A stretch of DNA of 5,890 nucleotides from the NCBI GenBank assembly GCA_003552765.1, contig PUOI01000451.1, positions 1-5,890 on the forward strand, read 5' to 3'. Of the stretch, positions 5,879 to 5,890 are shown one piece after another; position 1 is the stretch's first letter; every line of letters starts with the position of its first letter. Under the pieces are notes generated by a model that did not search any database, was not told the origin of the DNA, and was given only the letters and a program-made list of their open reading frames with translations. Both the position numbers and the translations under genes were made by a program. The stretch comes from Candidatus Hydrogenedentota bacterium. GTDB lineage: Bacteria; Hydrogenedentota; Hydrogenedentia; Hydrogenedentales; SLHB01.

Positions 5879-5890
5879 CTCAATTCGATG

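Overview
This is a GC-rich bacterial window with three large genes, one small gene and one gene cut off at the left edge. It contains no ribosomal RNA, tRNA, insertion sequence, CRISPR array or phage gene that I can see. The host is probably an environmental Gram-negative bacterium. Two proteins carry lipoprotein-type signals, and the largest gene starts with a CxC...CxxC zinc-ribbon-like segment of a kind I associate with Hydrogenedentota and Planctomycetes-like genomes. That placement is an inference from protein style, because no taxonomic marker is present.

Layout, left to right. (1) At 1-83 on the minus strand is the first part of an NAD(P)-dependent sugar epimerase/dehydratase that continues off the left edge. 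(2) A 187-bp divergent intergenic region follows. (3) At 271-483 (+) is a 70-residue putative lipoprotein of unknown function, followed directly by a perfect 10-bp hairpin. (4) A relatively AT-rich, possibly structured leader of about 250 bp holds the candidate promoter for the next gene. (5) At 760-3288 (+) is an 842-residue multidomain membrane protein: zinc-ribbon-like N-terminus, coiled coils, five predicted membrane helices, a beta-rich domain, a strongly acidic Glu/Pro linker, and a small C-terminal domain with a PilP/GspC-like pattern. (6) Only 23 bp separate it from a convergent minus-strand pair. That pair is rnhB (ribonuclease HII, 5018-5827) and a 567-residue TPR lipoprotein (3312-5015), joined by a 2-nt gap. 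(7) At the right edge is a strong intrinsic terminator reading on the minus strand, ending just in front of the rnhB ribosome binding site.

The minus-strand pair is almost certainly one operon: the ribosome binding site of the TPR gene lies inside the last codons of rnhB. RNase HII removes ribonucleotides from DNA and RNA primers in the cytoplasm, while the TPR protein is exported, so the pairing looks transcriptional rather than functional. The 842-residue protein is the least familiar item. I can describe its architecture but cannot assign it a function. I found no convincing evidence of a complete new defence, mobile or catalytic-RNA system.
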